DNA of 64,000 nt, from contig CAMDBK010000001.1 in assembly GCA_945889235.1 (NCBI GenBank), forward strand, positions 1 through 64,000. The letters are read 5' to 3'. The translations under genes and the position numbers were made by a program. Positions within the stretch are counted from its first letter, which is position 1. Each line of letters opens with the position of its first letter. Source of the stretch: Chitinophaga pinensis. GTDB lineage: Bacteria; Bacteroidota; Bacteroidia; SXHM01. Under the pieces are notes generated by a model, which made no database searches, was not told where the DNA came from, and worked only from the letters and a program-made list of their open reading frames with translations. Below are positions 25,039 through 34,324 of this stretch, piece after piece.

Positions 25039-26463
25039 TTAATTGGATTTTTCAACTGCATAAATTTCACTCCAGGCATAATTTTTTTCAAAGCGTAATA
25101 ACCGCACTATTTTTTTTTGTGCTTTTAACTGTTCTATAAGTTCATCTTTTTCATAACTCAATTGAATATAATACTGCGTTTGTTCACTTGCAGAGTACTG
25201 AACCTTGTCAAATAATTTACCATCGGTAATATATCCCGCATACTTATCGGTAAGGTAGGTGTGCATTAAAAAGCTGCAGTAAATATTTTTTGAATACAGA
25301 TTTTCTTTCGCGCAAAAGTCTGTCATGTTTTTACTTACCTCAATTGCATCTGTATAGCTTAATGAATGGTCGCTTACATGATTTCTTTTCAGGCAAAACG
25401 TTACCTGAACAACAGCAACAACAATAAAAAAAGAATAGTAAAGAACTTTCCTTTCGCTGAAAACCGCATCGAAAAAGAATACAGAAACTACTATAAAAGG
25501 AACGAGGATGCTCAATAGATAACGCGGAGAATAAAAATTAGCTGAGCTGAAAGCCAGGTACAAGACAATGAAGATTGACAGTAGTGAAACAACTTTTTTA
25601 TGAATGCTGTCCCACGATTTTTTTCTGACAAAAAAGAAAATAACAGCACTGATGATTAATAAAGCGCTGATTGCATTTCTTCCCTGATAAATAAATAAAT
25701 ACGCAGAATAGTTCTTCAGTTTTTCAAGTATAACTAAGCTGTTGAAATTGTCAGCATCTGTATAAAGTGGTAGAAAGAAAAAACCAAATTTGATTTTTTG
25801 TACTACGAAGAACAACGATGGAATTATCACAGGAGCGATAACCACAACCATTTTTCTGCAAACCATTTTAACCGTCACTTCCTTTCTGTTCATGTTCAAC
25901 AATTCAATCACCTGCAAAAGTCCGCAACTCAGTATTGTAACTATACCCGTTTCTTTGGTTAGCAGAAGTAATGTTCCGCAAATTATATATCCCGCTGTTT
26001 TGTTAGTTAAAAAAAAGTACAGGGTGAACAGGCTTAAAAAAGCAACCAACATTTCAGGTAATAACAAACACGCTTGCGCTATAAATACAGGTTGAACTGC
26101 AAGTAAAATGCAGGAGATAATTGCAACTTTTTCGCTAAAAAATTTGCGACAGAAAACGTACATTAAAACAATCAGCGCTATAGAAACCACCAAAGGAAAA
26201 ATATGACTGCCCGTTATACTGCTTCCAAAAACCTTCATTCCCAAAGCGCTCATAAAATGAAAGAACAGCGGGTGACCTCTTGAGATTTCAAACGGTATGG
26301 CTCCCGGAAACAGGCTAAGCCCGTTTTCATACATCATATGCACAGCGGTTGAATACGGCCAGGCTTCGTCCCAAAAGTAAGGCAGTGATAAGTGAGTCCA
26401 CTTTAGTAGTATCAGCAGAATAATTATTGCTGTTAATAAAATGAACCCGGTATATTTTTTCAT
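25039..26463 (-). CDS. GT39/ArnT-like membrane glycosyltransferase
   Basis: The 474-residue polytopic protein has about eleven membrane segments. The first loop contains LPYFWDEAWPYS with the Asp-Glu pair typical of the GT-C catalytic loop of PMT/ArnT-type enzymes, and SRGHPLFFHF matches the following motif. Later a lumenal-type C-terminal domain occurs. It probably transfers a sugar from a polyprenyl-phosphate donor to a lipid or protein outside the inner membrane. Donor and acceptor cannot be told. It is the downstream neighbour of rnhA on the same strand (40 nt gap). Confidence 0.75.
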   Translation of the reverse strand: MKKYTGFILLTAIIILLILLKWTHLSLPYFWDEAWPYSTAVHMMYENGLSLFPGAIPFEISRGHPLFFHFMSALGMKVFGSSITGSHIFPLVVSIALIVLMYVFCRKFFSEKVAIISCILLAVQPVFIAQACLLLPEMLVAFLSLFTLYFFLTNKTAGYIICGTLLLLTKETGIVTILSCGLLQVIELLNMNRKEVTVKMVCRKMVVVIAPVIIPSLFFVVQKIKFGFFFLPLYTDADNFNSLVILEKLKNYSAYLFIYQGRNAISALLIISAVIFFFVRKKSWDSIHKKVVSLLSIFIVLYLAFSSANFYSPRYLLSILVPFIVVSVFFFDAVFSERKVLYYSFFIVVAVVQVTFCLKRNHVSDHSLSYTDAIEVSKNMTDFCAKENLYSKNIYCSFLMHTYLTDKYAGYITDGKLFDKVQYSASEQTQYYIQLSYEKDELIEQLKAQKKIVRLLRFEKNYAWSEIYAVEKSN

Positions 26464-26479
26464 TCAGATTTATGAATGG

Positions 26480-26487
26480 CAAACGTA
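26480..26487 (-). promoter_or_regulatory. -7 box for the GT39-like gene
   Basis: On the minus strand TACGTTTG is an exact TAnnTTTG, 16 nt before the start at 26463. Confidence 0.35.
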
Positions 26488-26503
26488 TGCTAAAACAGAG
26501 CTA

Positions 26504-26974
26504 TTATTTTGAGCACTCTTCCCGCTTTGCAGCTTCATACCCTTCATCAACTAATAAACCTCTGCTGTTGGAAGCGGCAACCGCAAGTTCATCACAGCGC
26601 TCATTCAACGGATTATCTGCATGGCCTTTTACCCATTTGAATTTTATGTGGTGTTTGGGATATATTAACAGGAAACGTTTCCACAGGTCAACATTCTTTT
26701 TGTCTTTAAAATTTTTTTTCACCCATCCAAATACCCAGCCCTTGTCCACCGAGTCAACTACATATTTAGAATCGGAATAAATGGTAACCGCACTGCCGGG
26801 AACTTTAATCATCTCCAACGCAACTATAACGCTGAGCAGTTCCATACGGTTATTGGTAGTCAGTCTGTAGCCCTGCGAAACTTCTTTGCGGTGATGGTCT
26901 TTCAAAAGCACAATGCCGTAACCGCCCGGTCCGGGGTTTCCAAGTGCAGAGCCATCGGTGTAGATTGTTATCAT
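26504..26974 (-). CDS. rnhA: ribonuclease HI
   Basis: RNase HI cuts the RNA strand of RNA-DNA hybrids. The 156-residue protein starts at 26974 (MITIYTDGSALGNPGPGG); the open frame upstream to 27019 is repeat-derived. Catalytic residues are Asp in YTDGS, Glu in NNRMELLS, Asp in YSDSKYV and Asp in HADNPLNERCDELA, with KWVKGH before the last. It lacks an N-terminal hybrid-binding domain. Confidence 0.95.
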   Translation of the reverse strand: MITIYTDGSALGNPGPGGYGIVLLKDHHRKEVSQGYRLTTNNRMELLSVIVALEMIKVPGSAVTIYSDSKYVVDSVDKGWVFGWVKKNFKDKKNVDLWKRFLLIYPKHHIKFKWVKGHADNPLNERCDELAVAASNSRGLLVDEGYEAAKREECSK

Positions 26975-26980
26975 TTTTAA

Positions 26981-27092
26981 GCCAAGTAGGCAAACAGGAA
27001 TTAGCCACAAAGTAAACACCTATTTGCCTATTTGCCTAATTGGCTATTTGGCTGTCTTCCTGCTTGCCTAACTCCTGTTTGCCTACTTGCCT
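26981..27092. repeat. inverted repeat of the AAGTAGGCAAACAGGA family, partly coding
   Basis: The left arm at 26981-27006 (core CAAGTAGGCAAACAGGA) is inverted at 27066-27091 with about three mismatches in 26. The middle holds repeated TTTGCCTA/TTGGC units. The right half encodes the last ~17 residues of the PlsC-like protein, and the left arm abuts the rnhA start. Confidence 0.8.
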
Positions 27093-27839
27093 AAAAAAGA
27101 CATCCTCCCTCAATATCACTTCTTCCTGCAATTTATAAACTCTTTCTTTCAGTGCGGGAATATCTTTTTCAGTCATGCCTGTGGTGTCAATCGGTTTAAG
27201 AAAACGCACGCTAACAGTTCCGGGTGTAACCAGCCAAGTATCCATAGGCATTAATGTGCGGCAGTGTAGTACAATCATAGGAAGCAAAGGTGTTTGTGTT
27301 TCTATTGCAATGCGGAAAGCTCCGTCATGAAATTCTTTCAGCGGCTTGCCTGTTCGGTTGCGTGTACCTTCAGGCATAATAAGAATGGAAGTGCCCTCGC
27401 GCAGGGTTTTTATCATAAGGTCTAAACTCTTTTTACGGCTTTCGGGACTACTGCGGTCAACAAACAGACAGGCAACTTTAAACAGATAACCTATCAAGGG
27501 AATTTTTCCGGTCTCCACTTTTGCCAGTGTTTTATAAGCCATTTTTATTGACGAGCCGCAGGCAAATAAATCCAGCGTTGATGAGTGTGTACCCGAAACA
27601 ACATAGGCGCGATTGCTGTCAATATTCTCGTACCCGGTAAAATCCTGTTTCATAAAACTAAGCGCAAACCATATATCACTCCAGAAACGGTAATACCGCA
27701 TCAGCGGTTTTATATAATTTTTTCCACCGGCAATAATTATGAGCGGAGTAATAAATAAACTGACTGCAACAAACAGAAAAAAAATCAGATAACTCCAAAC
27801 AGAGTAGATGGGTTGAATGATTTTGAAAAGTATTTTCAT
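27036..27839 (-). CDS. plsC: 1-acyl-sn-glycerol-3-phosphate acyltransferase
   Basis: This membrane enzyme adds the second acyl chain to lysophosphatidic acid in phospholipid synthesis. The 267-residue protein starts at 27839 (MKILFKIIQP). A membrane segment lies at residues ~12-38, and the acyltransferase motifs are HSSTLD (HxxxxD), FVDRSSPESRKK, PEGTRNR and a later Pro-rich LLPMIVLH. The C-terminal tail (VGKQELGKQEDSQIAN) is encoded by the repeat at 26981-27092, so the original C-terminus was probably shorter or different. The upstream flank is another repeat. Confidence 0.88.
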   Translation of the reverse strand: MKILFKIIQPIYSVWSYLIFFLFVAVSLFITPLIIIAGGKNYIKPLMRYYRFWSDIWFALSFMKQDFTGYENIDSNRAYVVSGTHSSTLDLFACGSSIKMAYKTLAKVETGKIPLIGYLFKVACLFVDRSSPESRKKSLDLMIKTLREGTSILIMPEGTRNRTGKPLKEFHDGAFRIAIETQTPLLPMIVLHCRTLMPMDTWLVTPGTVSVRFLKPIDTTGMTEKDIPALKERVYKLQEEVILREDVFFRQVGKQELGKQEDSQIAN

Positions 27840-27849
27840 TTTTTTTCTC

Positions 27850-27933
27850 ACCACAGATTGACACAGATTCTCACAGATTGCAACAGCCGATTATAAACTA
27901 TTAATCTGTGTTCAATCTGTGTAAATCTGTGGT
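27850..27933. repeat. CCACAGATT inverted repeat between plsC and the RDD gene
   Basis: The left arm has three ACAGATT units (ACCACAGATT, ACACAGATT, CACAGATT), and the right arm carries their inverse, ending AAATCTGTGGT. A few mismatches interrupt the pairing. It is a separate family from the other repeats in the window. Confidence 0.85.
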
Positions 27934-27939
27934 AAAATT

Positions 27940-28668
27940 TCATCGTGTTAAAACAATGTAATCATTCAGCAATGTTTTCAGAAAAGCAATTTTATCTTTT
28001 GGTATTTCGGTGATGTTTAACACCTCTCTCATTTTCTGCACCAGCATATCCAATGCTTCTTTGTGTGCGGTGTTATTATATTTTTTTGTGCGTTCAATCA
28101 CTGCTTTAATCAGCAGCATATCACTCTCGTTCAGGTTGCGCACCTGCGGAAACTGCGGCTCATAATTTTCGCGGGTATTGATGCGCAGCACATCTGCTAT
28201 TTCAATATTTAATGAAGAGCGTACTTTAATTACGGTTGTATTTGCCAGCATATCACCCAGCCGTTGTCCGCGCACCGTTGAGTTCACCAATACAGCAGCA
28301 ATAGTGCCTGACGAAAACCAGATATCAATCAGCCTGAACGCCCAGCGAATAAGGTAATCACTGATGACAGGTTGCTTGCCATTAAGCTTGGCTACTTTTA
28401 TTCCAATTGCTTTTTTTCCGAGCGATTGTCCGTTCATCCATATTTCACTTGCAGGTGAATAAAAAAGATAAATGGGAAGCATCACTAAATAAAGAAAATA
28501 ATTTATGGTTTCAAAGCCGCCAATCCATATCCAGAATAAATAAAGCAGAAGAATTGAAAAATTAAGAATCCAGAAATCAATGAAGAACGCAAAGAACCTG
28601 TCGCGGAACGAAGCAAGTTCATACTCAATGGTTACATTTTGCGTTGTAGTTATTTCTATCGTTCTCAT
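27940..28668 (-). CDS. RDD family membrane protein
   Basis: The 242-residue protein has the RDD domain: FRDRFFAFFIDFWILNF with the Arg/Asp pattern, WMNGQSLGKKAIGIKV, and YLIRWAFRLIDIW before a further membrane segment and RGQRLGDMLANTTVI. A C-terminal cytoplasmic extension of ~85 residues is helical. RDD proteins are inner-membrane proteins of varied or unknown transport roles. It is divergent from the TPR-like gene at 28721. Confidence 0.88.
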   Translation of the reverse strand: MRTIEITTTQNVTIEYELASFRDRFFAFFIDFWILNFSILLLYLFWIWIGGFETINYFLYLVMLPIYLFYSPASEIWMNGQSLGKKAIGIKVAKLNGKQPVISDYLIRWAFRLIDIWFSSGTIAAVLVNSTVRGQRLGDMLANTTVIKVRSSLNIEIADVLRINTRENYEPQFPQVRNLNESDMLLIKAVIERTKKYNNTAHKEALDMLVQKMREVLNITEIPKDKIAFLKTLLNDYIVLTR

Positions 28669-28690
28669 GCAAGGGATAAAAGTAAAAAAC

Positions 28691-28698
28691 TATTTTTG
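28691..28698 (+). promoter_or_regulatory. -7 box for the gene at 28721
   Basis: TATTTTTG is an exact TAnnTTTG ending 22 nt before the ATG at 28721; no clear -33. Confidence 0.35.
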
Positions 28699-28720
28699 TT
28701 GCCTCACAAAAAAACACGGA

Positions 28721-29470
28721 ATGAAATATTTTTTACTTCTTGCATCTTGTCTCTTATTTCTTGCTTCTGATTTATCAGCACAAGTAATCGGTGGTGAATT
28801 AGTTAAACTCGAAGAGCTTTTTACAAAAGGCAAATTTGAAGATTGCGCCTACAAAGCTGAAACTTTTACTGAAAACGAAAAATACCGTAAAAGCCCTGAG
28901 CCGTACCTCTACATCAGTATGTGTTATTACGAATTTCATTTTTCAACGGATACAAAAATAAAAGAGTATTATAAATCTGCGTTGAAGGATGCATTGAAGT
29001 ATGCCGTAAAAATGCGCACCTACGACAAGGAAGCAAATTTCTATAAAGACAATAGTGAGTATTTAGATAAGCTCCGCCAGACTTGTCTTGAAGAAGCAAA
29101 GGCGCTGGTTGACAAAAAAGATTACAGCAAAGCATCATCGTATTACTACAAACAATTGGTAAAGCTTGACCCCGATGATGCCGAACTGCTTTTTGTAAAA
29201 GGCGTTTGCGATGCGCTGATGCGCAACAGCAGTGAAGCTTACAAAAGCATAAACGATGCAATGCCCCTGCTGAATAAAAAAGTAGAAGCCGGAAATTACA
29301 GAGCACCTAAAATGATTGAGCCGGCTTTAGCTGATGCATTTGTAAATTATTCAACCTTACTGAAAGACCAAAGCTATGCCGACTCAGCAAAAGCAATTAT
29401 TATGTTCGGAAAAATTCTGCTGCCAATGGATAAAGCAGTTGATGAACAATATAAAAAGTTCGGGAACTAA
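28721..29470 (+). CDS. secreted TPR-like protein of unknown function
   Basis: The 249-residue protein starts at the ATG at 28721 (MKYFLLLASCLLFLASDLSAQ, signal peptide); the longer frame from 28580 overlaps the divergent RDD gene. The body is helical with TPR-like repeats, e.g. LEELFTKGKFEDCAYKAE, PYLYISMCYYEFHF and YSKASSYYYKQLVKLDPDDAELLF. TPR proteins bind partners; which one is unknown. It is followed by an inverted repeat. Confidence 0.7.
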   Translation: MKYFLLLASCLLFLASDLSAQVIGGELVKLEELFTKGKFEDCAYKAETFTENEKYRKSPEPYLYISMCYYEFHFSTDTKIKEYYKSALKDALKYAVKMRTYDKEANFYKDNSEYLDKLRQTCLEEAKALVDKKDYSKASSYYYKQLVKLDPDDAELLFVKGVCDALMRNSSEAYKSINDAMPLLNKKVEAGNYRAPKMIEPALADAFVNYSTLLKDQSYADSAKAIIMFGKILLPMDKAVDEQYKKFGN

Positions 29471-29476
29471 ACGTTG

Positions 29477-29552
29477 CGTCACCCTGTCCCGATAGCTATC
29501 GGGATATTTCAGGGTCTCATTAGAAAGATGCTGAACCAAGTTCAGCATGACG
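29477..29552. repeat. CACCCTG/CAGCATGACG-family repeat with nested palindrome
   Basis: This copy starts CGTCACCCTG and ends TTCAGCATGACG. Its left half is interrupted by TCCCGATAGCTATCGGGA at 29487-29504, where sister copies have GAACTTGT or similar. It lies between the convergent TPR-like gene and manC. Confidence 0.9.
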
Positions 29553-29560
29553 GTTTCTCA

Positions 29561-30649
29561 CTAAACGAATTTTTCTCCTTTCGAAATCTTCACATCATTG
29601 ACGATAACTTTTATTTGCTGCTCTTCCGTTTTGCGGCAAACCAACAGTATTCCGTCTGATTCTACTACGATGAAATCTTCCAGTCCCTGCAATACAACCA
29701 GCTTGTCTTTGGGAACATTTACTATGCAGTTCTTAGTATCGTAAACCACTACATTTTTTCCGATGATGGAATTTCCATCTTTATTTTTACTGGCGTACTC
29801 ATAAAGCGAACCCCAGGTTCCAAGGTCGCTCCAGCCAATATCTGCTGACAGAACATAAACGTTTTTTGCTTTTTCCATTACCGCATAGTCAATGGAAATA
29901 TTCTTGCAAACGGTATATGCTTTTTTAATAAATGCTTCTTCCTGTAGCGTTCCGTAAACCATTTTGCCTTCGCCAAAAACCTGGAATATATCACTGGCAT
30001 TATCGCGGAAAGCGCTGAGAATACTTTTTGCCGACCAAATAAAAATTCCGGAGTTCCAGAGAAAATCGCCACTGGAAAGAAATTGTTTTGCCATGTCAAG
30101 GTCAGGCTTTTCAGTAAACGTTTTTACTTTTTGTACTTCACCGCTGCCGTTTAAAAATTCTTTTTCATTGAACTGAATGTAACCGTAACCGGTATCAGGG
30201 CGCGAAGGTTTTATTCCCAACGTAATTAGCACATCGTGTTTTGCAGTTTCTGAAAGTGCTTTATTAATTACGGTTGCAAATGCCTGTGCATTCAGAATAA
30301 GATGGTCTGATGGCGCCACCACCATATTGGCATCCGGATTTTTTGCGCTAAGGCGGAACGCTGCATACGCAACGCAGGGCGCTGTGTTTTTTCTGCTGGG
30401 CTCACAAATAATTTGTTCGTTACTCAGAGCAGGCAGTTGTTCCTTTACTAATTCGCGGTAGCTTTCATTGGTTACCACATAAATATTTTCGGGAGGACAA
30501 ACCGGAAGAAAGCGTTCGTAGGTTTGTTGTATCAGTGTTTTCCCGGTGCCCAACACATCAATAAATTGTTTGGGATGCGGTGAGCGGCTCATGGGCCAGA
30601 ACCTTGTTCCTACCCCGCCCGCCATAATTACAACATAATTATTTTTCAT
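29561..30649 (-). CDS. manC: mannose-1-phosphate guanylyltransferase
   Basis: This 362-residue nucleotidyltransferase makes GDP-mannose from mannose 1-phosphate and GTP for surface glycans. It has the nucleotide-binding start VVIMAGGVGTRFWPMSR, PKQF, VVTNESY, and EPSRKNTAPC with VVAPSDHLI. FTEKPD, WNSGIFIW and the DYAVMEK motif complete the family pattern. It lacks the fused isomerase domain of longer ManC/AlgA proteins. It is flanked by two CACCCTG-family repeats. GDP-mannose may feed the membrane glycosyltransferases in the window, an inference. Confidence 0.93.
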   Translation of the reverse strand: MKNNYVVIMAGGVGTRFWPMSRSPHPKQFIDVLGTGKTLIQQTYERFLPVCPPENIYVVTNESYRELVKEQLPALSNEQIICEPSRKNTAPCVAYAAFRLSAKNPDANMVVAPSDHLILNAQAFATVINKALSETAKHDVLITLGIKPSRPDTGYGYIQFNEKEFLNGSGEVQKVKTFTEKPDLDMAKQFLSSGDFLWNSGIFIWSAKSILSAFRDNASDIFQVFGEGKMVYGTLQEEAFIKKAYTVCKNISIDYAVMEKAKNVYVLSADIGWSDLGTWGSLYEYASKNKDGNSIIGKNVVVYDTKNCIVNVPKDKLVVLQGLEDFIVVESDGILLVCRKTEEQQIKVIVNDVKISKGEKFV

Positions 30650-30654
30650 TCTCT

Positions 30655-30732
30655 CGTCACCCTGAACTTGTTTCAGGGTCTTATTAATAACATATCAGAT
30701 TTTAGAGATGCTGAAACAAGTTCAGCATGACG
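30655..30732. repeat. CACCCTGAAC/CAGCATGACG-family repeat
   Basis: A full copy: left half CGTCACCCTGAACTTGTTTC-AGGGTC forms a hairpin, right half GATGCTGAAACAAG-TTCAGCATGACG forms another, and the two halves are also mutually related as an inverted repeat. It lies between manC and the aminotransferase gene. Confidence 0.92.
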
Positions 30733-30736
30733 ATCT

Positions 30737-32032
30737 TTACCCTTTTTTCAATTTTGAAAGCGCACTGCGCAGTTGTGCAATTACTTTTTCTATGTCCTCC
30801 GTTTTTATTGTACCAATGGAAAGACGATACCAGGATGATTCAGTTGAAGTGCCGAAAGCATAGAATGGTACGATGGCTGTTTTGGCTTCTTCCAATAAAT
30901 AGTGCGTAATGTCGTGAGTTGTTTCCAAAACCTTTCCTGTGTCGGTTTTATAACCGTGCAATGAAAACTGAACAGTAAGATACATAGCACCCTGCGGAGC
31001 AATTGCATCTACCGCAAATCCATCATTTTTCAACGCCTGAAAACCATTGTAGAAACCGGCTAAGCGTTCCGAAACATTTTTATTTATCCAGGTTAAATAC
31101 TCATCCACTTCTGTTTCCCGTTCAAGAAAAACCGCTGTTGCAACCTGCTCTGCTTTTGGTGACCACGCACCAACGTGAGAAAGCAACGCACGCATTTTGT
31201 CAATTATTTTTTGCGGACCAAACGCCCATCCTACACGAACCCCTGTAGATGCAAACGCTTTTGAAATACCATCAATGTAAATGGTATAATTACGCATTTC
31301 GGGGCGCAGACTAACAGGGTCGTAATGTTTGTTGCCGGTCATGGTAAGTGCCCAGTAAATCTGGTCGTACATGAGGTAAAGCGGTTTGCGGCCTTCTTCA
31401 CGTTTTGCATTTTCTTCCAGAATTAAATCACAGATTTGTTCCAGCCCTTCTTTGCTGAACATGGTTCCGGTAGGGTTAAGCGGAGAACAAAGTGCAACCA
31501 CAGTAGCCTTGGATAAATACGGTTTTAAATCATTTGCCGATGGCATGAATTTATTTTCAGCCGTAGTTTCTATTTCTACTTTTCTGCAGGTAGAAAGGTG
31601 TGTGTAATGATTGTTATTCCAGCTTGGAACGGGATAAATTACAGTATCACCCGGATCTAAAAGCGCTGTGAAGGTTGCATAAATCAACGGACGCGCACCG
31701 GCAGAAATAAGAATTTGATTTTCGTTGTAATCAAGATGTCCTTTGCGGCTGAGGTATCTTGAAACTGCTTTGCGCAATTCAGGAATACCATTTGCCTGCG
31801 GATAATTGGTGTGATTATTTTCGTAGGCTTTTATTATTTCGGCTTTCAGGCCATCGGGAATAGGAAATATAGTGGAGTTAAAATCTCCGATGGTGAGGTT
31901 GTAAATTTTTTCACCACTCTTGATTTTCTCATTAACCTCATTAGCGATTTTTATTATTTCGCTGGCAATAAGATTCTCAGCAACTTCGGATACGATCAAC
32001 TCGCGGGTGGTTGTGGCTGCCATAGTATTCAT
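30737..32032 (-). CDS. PLP-dependent aminotransferase, class I/II
   Basis: The 431-residue fold-type I aminotransferase has NYPQANGIPELRKAVSRYL, the cofactor region SAGARPLIYATF, SPLNPTGTMFS, MYDQIYWAL, the PLP Lys in DGISKAFASTGVRVGW, and the C-terminal substrate Arg in WYRLSIG. It is most like aspartate/aromatic aminotransferases, but the substrate is uncertain. Start may be 32032 or the ATG at 32023 (MAATTTREL). A TAnnTTTG box lies upstream. Confidence 0.88.
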   Translation of the reverse strand: MNTMAATTTRELIVSEVAENLIASEIIKIANEVNEKIKSGEKIYNLTIGDFNSTIFPIPDGLKAEIIKAYENNHTNYPQANGIPELRKAVSRYLSRKGHLDYNENQILISAGARPLIYATFTALLDPGDTVIYPVPSWNNNHYTHLSTCRKVEIETTAENKFMPSANDLKPYLSKATVVALCSPLNPTGTMFSKEGLEQICDLILEENAKREEGRKPLYLMYDQIYWALTMTGNKHYDPVSLRPEMRNYTIYIDGISKAFASTGVRVGWAFGPQKIIDKMRALLSHVGAWSPKAEQVATAVFLERETEVDEYLTWINKNVSERLAGFYNGFQALKNDGFAVDAIAPQGAMYLTVQFSLHGYKTDTGKVLETTHDITHYLLEEAKTAIVPFYAFGTSTESSWYRLSIGTIKTEDIEKVIAQLRSALSKLKKG

Positions 32033-32057
32033 CAGAATAGTTTGCTCTGTTTTGCGG

Positions 32058-32065
32058 CAAAGGTA
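32058..32065 (-). promoter_or_regulatory. -7 box for the aminotransferase gene
   Basis: On the minus strand TACCTTTG is an exact TAnnTTTG, 25 nt before 32032. Confidence 0.35.
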
Positions 32066-32169
32066 AAAAAAGGATGTTTGGATGGGAATAATTTTAAAGG
32101 GGCGGGTAAATACTAATTATTGTGAATAAACTATTTACATATTTCTACATTTGTCCAAATCCTTCAACC

Positions 32170-34323
32170 ATGTTTAACAAACTTCTTTTCTTTTCAGGCT
32201 TCGCCATGTTAGCTGCCTGTACCAATCATTCTGATATGAAAGCAAAATCACACGCATGGCCCGATGCCAAAGCTCCCGTAGCGGAGATAAAACCTTTTCA
32301 ACGAACCATTCACGATGATACTGTTACCGATAATTATTACTGGATGATTGACTATTTTAAAAAGGGAGCCGACAGTACTAAAGTAGTGGATTACCTCAAA
32401 GCGGAGAATGAATATCTGGATACAATGATGATTGGCACCAAGAAATTCAGGGAAGATTTATACACTGAAATGAAAGCCCGGATTAAGGAAAAAGATGAGA
32501 GCGTTCCCGTTTTCAATAATGGCTATTTCTATTACACCCGCACCGATGACGGGAAAGAGTATTACAAATACTGCCGCAAAAAAGGTCACCTGAACGCGAA
32601 GGAAGAAGTATTGCTGGATGTGGATGAAGCAGCAAAAGGAAAGGCTTACTATGACATTGGCGAATTTTCGATAAGTGAAGACAATAAGTTAATGGCTTAC
32701 GGTGTGGATGAAGTTTCGCGCAGGGAATATGTTATTCATGTGAAGAATTTAGAAACAGGCGAGATTTATAAAGATGCTATTCCGCGCACCGAAGGTAGTG
32801 CTGTTTGGGCAAACGATAATAAAACGTTGTTTTATACTTCTAAAAATCCTGAAACTCTTTTGTCTGAAAAAATAAAACGGCATATGCTGGGAACAGATGC
32901 CGGCAACGATGTTACTGTTTATGAGGAGATGGATAAAAGCAATTATATCGGGGTATGGAAATCGAAAAATAACAAGTATATCTTTATTGAATCGCAAGCT
33001 ACCATGAGTTCGGAATACCGAATGATAGTTGCCGCTAACTCTACCGCTGCATTCAAGGTATTTCAGCCAAGGATGAAGAATGTTCTCTATTCGGTTACTC
33101 CGCTTGCCGATAAGTTTCTTATTAAAACGAACTGGAAGGCAAAGAATTTCAGGCTGATGGAATGTGGGCTCACTAACACCGACAGCACCAGCTGGAAAGA
33201 AGTTATACCTAACCGCGCTGATGTTTTACTGGAAGGTATTGACGAGTTCAAGGATTTTATTGCGCTGAGCGAACGCAAAAACGGATTAACACAAATAAGG
33301 ATTCAAAATCTGAATGATGGAAAAGAAGATGCTCTTGATTTCGGTGAACCAGCCTATGCTGCTTTTCCCGGGCCTAATCCGGATTACACAAGCTCAACGC
33401 TGCGTTATACGTATACTTCACTGACTACTCCAAGTTCAGTGATTGATTATAATATGGTAACCAAAGAGAAAAAAATAATGAAGCAGGCAAAAGTTGTAGG
33501 CGGTTATACTGCTACAGATTATGTTACCGAAAGAATATATGCTACTGCTAAAGACGGAACTAAAATTCCCATTTCGCTGGTTTATAAAAAAGGTTTTGAG
33601 AAAATCGGGAATGCTCCTTTGCTGCTTTATGGATACGGTTCGTACGGGAACAGCATTGACGCCTATTTCGGAAGTAGTCGTCTGAGTTTGCTGAACAGGG
33701 GTTTTGTTTTTGCAATTGCGCATATACGTGGCGGACAGGAGATGGGAAGGCAATGGTATGAGGATGGTAAACTGATGAAGAAGATGAACACGTTTACTGA
33801 CTTTATTGACTGCGCAGAGTTTTTAGTGAAAGAAAAATACACAAGCAAAGAACATCTGTATGCCGAAGGCGGAAGTGCCGGTGGTTTGCTCATGGGTGCT
33901 GTTGTTAATCTTGCTCCTGATTTGTGGCATGGGGTGGTTGCCTCTGTTCCTTTTGTTGATGTTGTGAACACGATGTTAGATGAAAGTATTCCGCTTACCA
34001 CAAACGAATTTGATGAGTGGGGAAATCCGAAAAATAAAGATGCTTACTTCTACATGAAAAGTTATGCGCCTTACGAAAATGTGGAAAAGAAAAACTATCC
34101 TAATATGTTGGTGACAACCGGACTTCACGATAGTCAGGTGCAATATTTTGAACCTGCAAAATGGGTAGCAAAACTAAGGGCAACCAAAACAGATAACAAC
34201 AAATTATTCCTGCATACCAACATGGCATTCGGGCATGGAGGCGCCTCAGGCAGATTTGATTATCTGAAAGACGTTGCGCTGAAATACGCCTTTATTTTAT
34301 CGCTGGAAGGGGTAGAGAAATAA
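32170..34323 (+). CDS. ptrB: oligopeptidase B-like S9 peptidase, lipoprotein
   Basis: This S9A serine peptidase (717 residues) starts at the ATG at 32170 (MFNKLLFFSGFAMLAAC); the frame from 32122 has only a GTG start and no signal at its N-terminus. The lipobox LAAC suggests a lipid-anchored periplasmic protein. A seven-bladed propeller (residues ~60-430) precedes the alpha/beta-hydrolase part, with GGSAGG around the catalytic Ser, an Asp region near HDSQV, and the catalytic His in AFGHGGASGR. Oligopeptidase B cuts short peptides after basic residues. The 3' end is 1 nt from the convergent OmpA gene. Confidence 0.9.
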   Translation: MFNKLLFFSGFAMLAACTNHSDMKAKSHAWPDAKAPVAEIKPFQRTIHDDTVTDNYYWMIDYFKKGADSTKVVDYLKAENEYLDTMMIGTKKFREDLYTEMKARIKEKDESVPVFNNGYFYYTRTDDGKEYYKYCRKKGHLNAKEEVLLDVDEAAKGKAYYDIGEFSISEDNKLMAYGVDEVSRREYVIHVKNLETGEIYKDAIPRTEGSAVWANDNKTLFYTSKNPETLLSEKIKRHMLGTDAGNDVTVYEEMDKSNYIGVWKSKNNKYIFIESQATMSSEYRMIVAANSTAAFKVFQPRMKNVLYSVTPLADKFLIKTNWKAKNFRLMECGLTNTDSTSWKEVIPNRADVLLEGIDEFKDFIALSERKNGLTQIRIQNLNDGKEDALDFGEPAYAAFPGPNPDYTSSTLRYTYTSLTTPSSVIDYNMVTKEKKIMKQAKVVGGYTATDYVTERIYATAKDGTKIPISLVYKKGFEKIGNAPLLLYGYGSYGNSIDAYFGSSRLSLLNRGFVFAIAHIRGGQEMGRQWYEDGKLMKKMNTFTDFIDCAEFLVKEKYTSKEHLYAEGGSAGGLLMGAVVNLAPDLWHGVVASVPFVDVVNTMLDESIPLTTNEFDEWGNPKNKDAYFYMKSYAPYENVEKKNYPNMLVTTGLHDSQVQYFEPAKWVAKLRATKTDNNKLFLHTNMAFGHGGASGRFDYLKDVALKYAFILSLEGVEK

Positions 34324-34324
34324 T

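Noticed and set aside
29474..29659. Plus-strand frame after the TPR-like gene
   Set aside because: Begins in the repeat (MLNQVQHD-type peptide) and runs antisense into manC.
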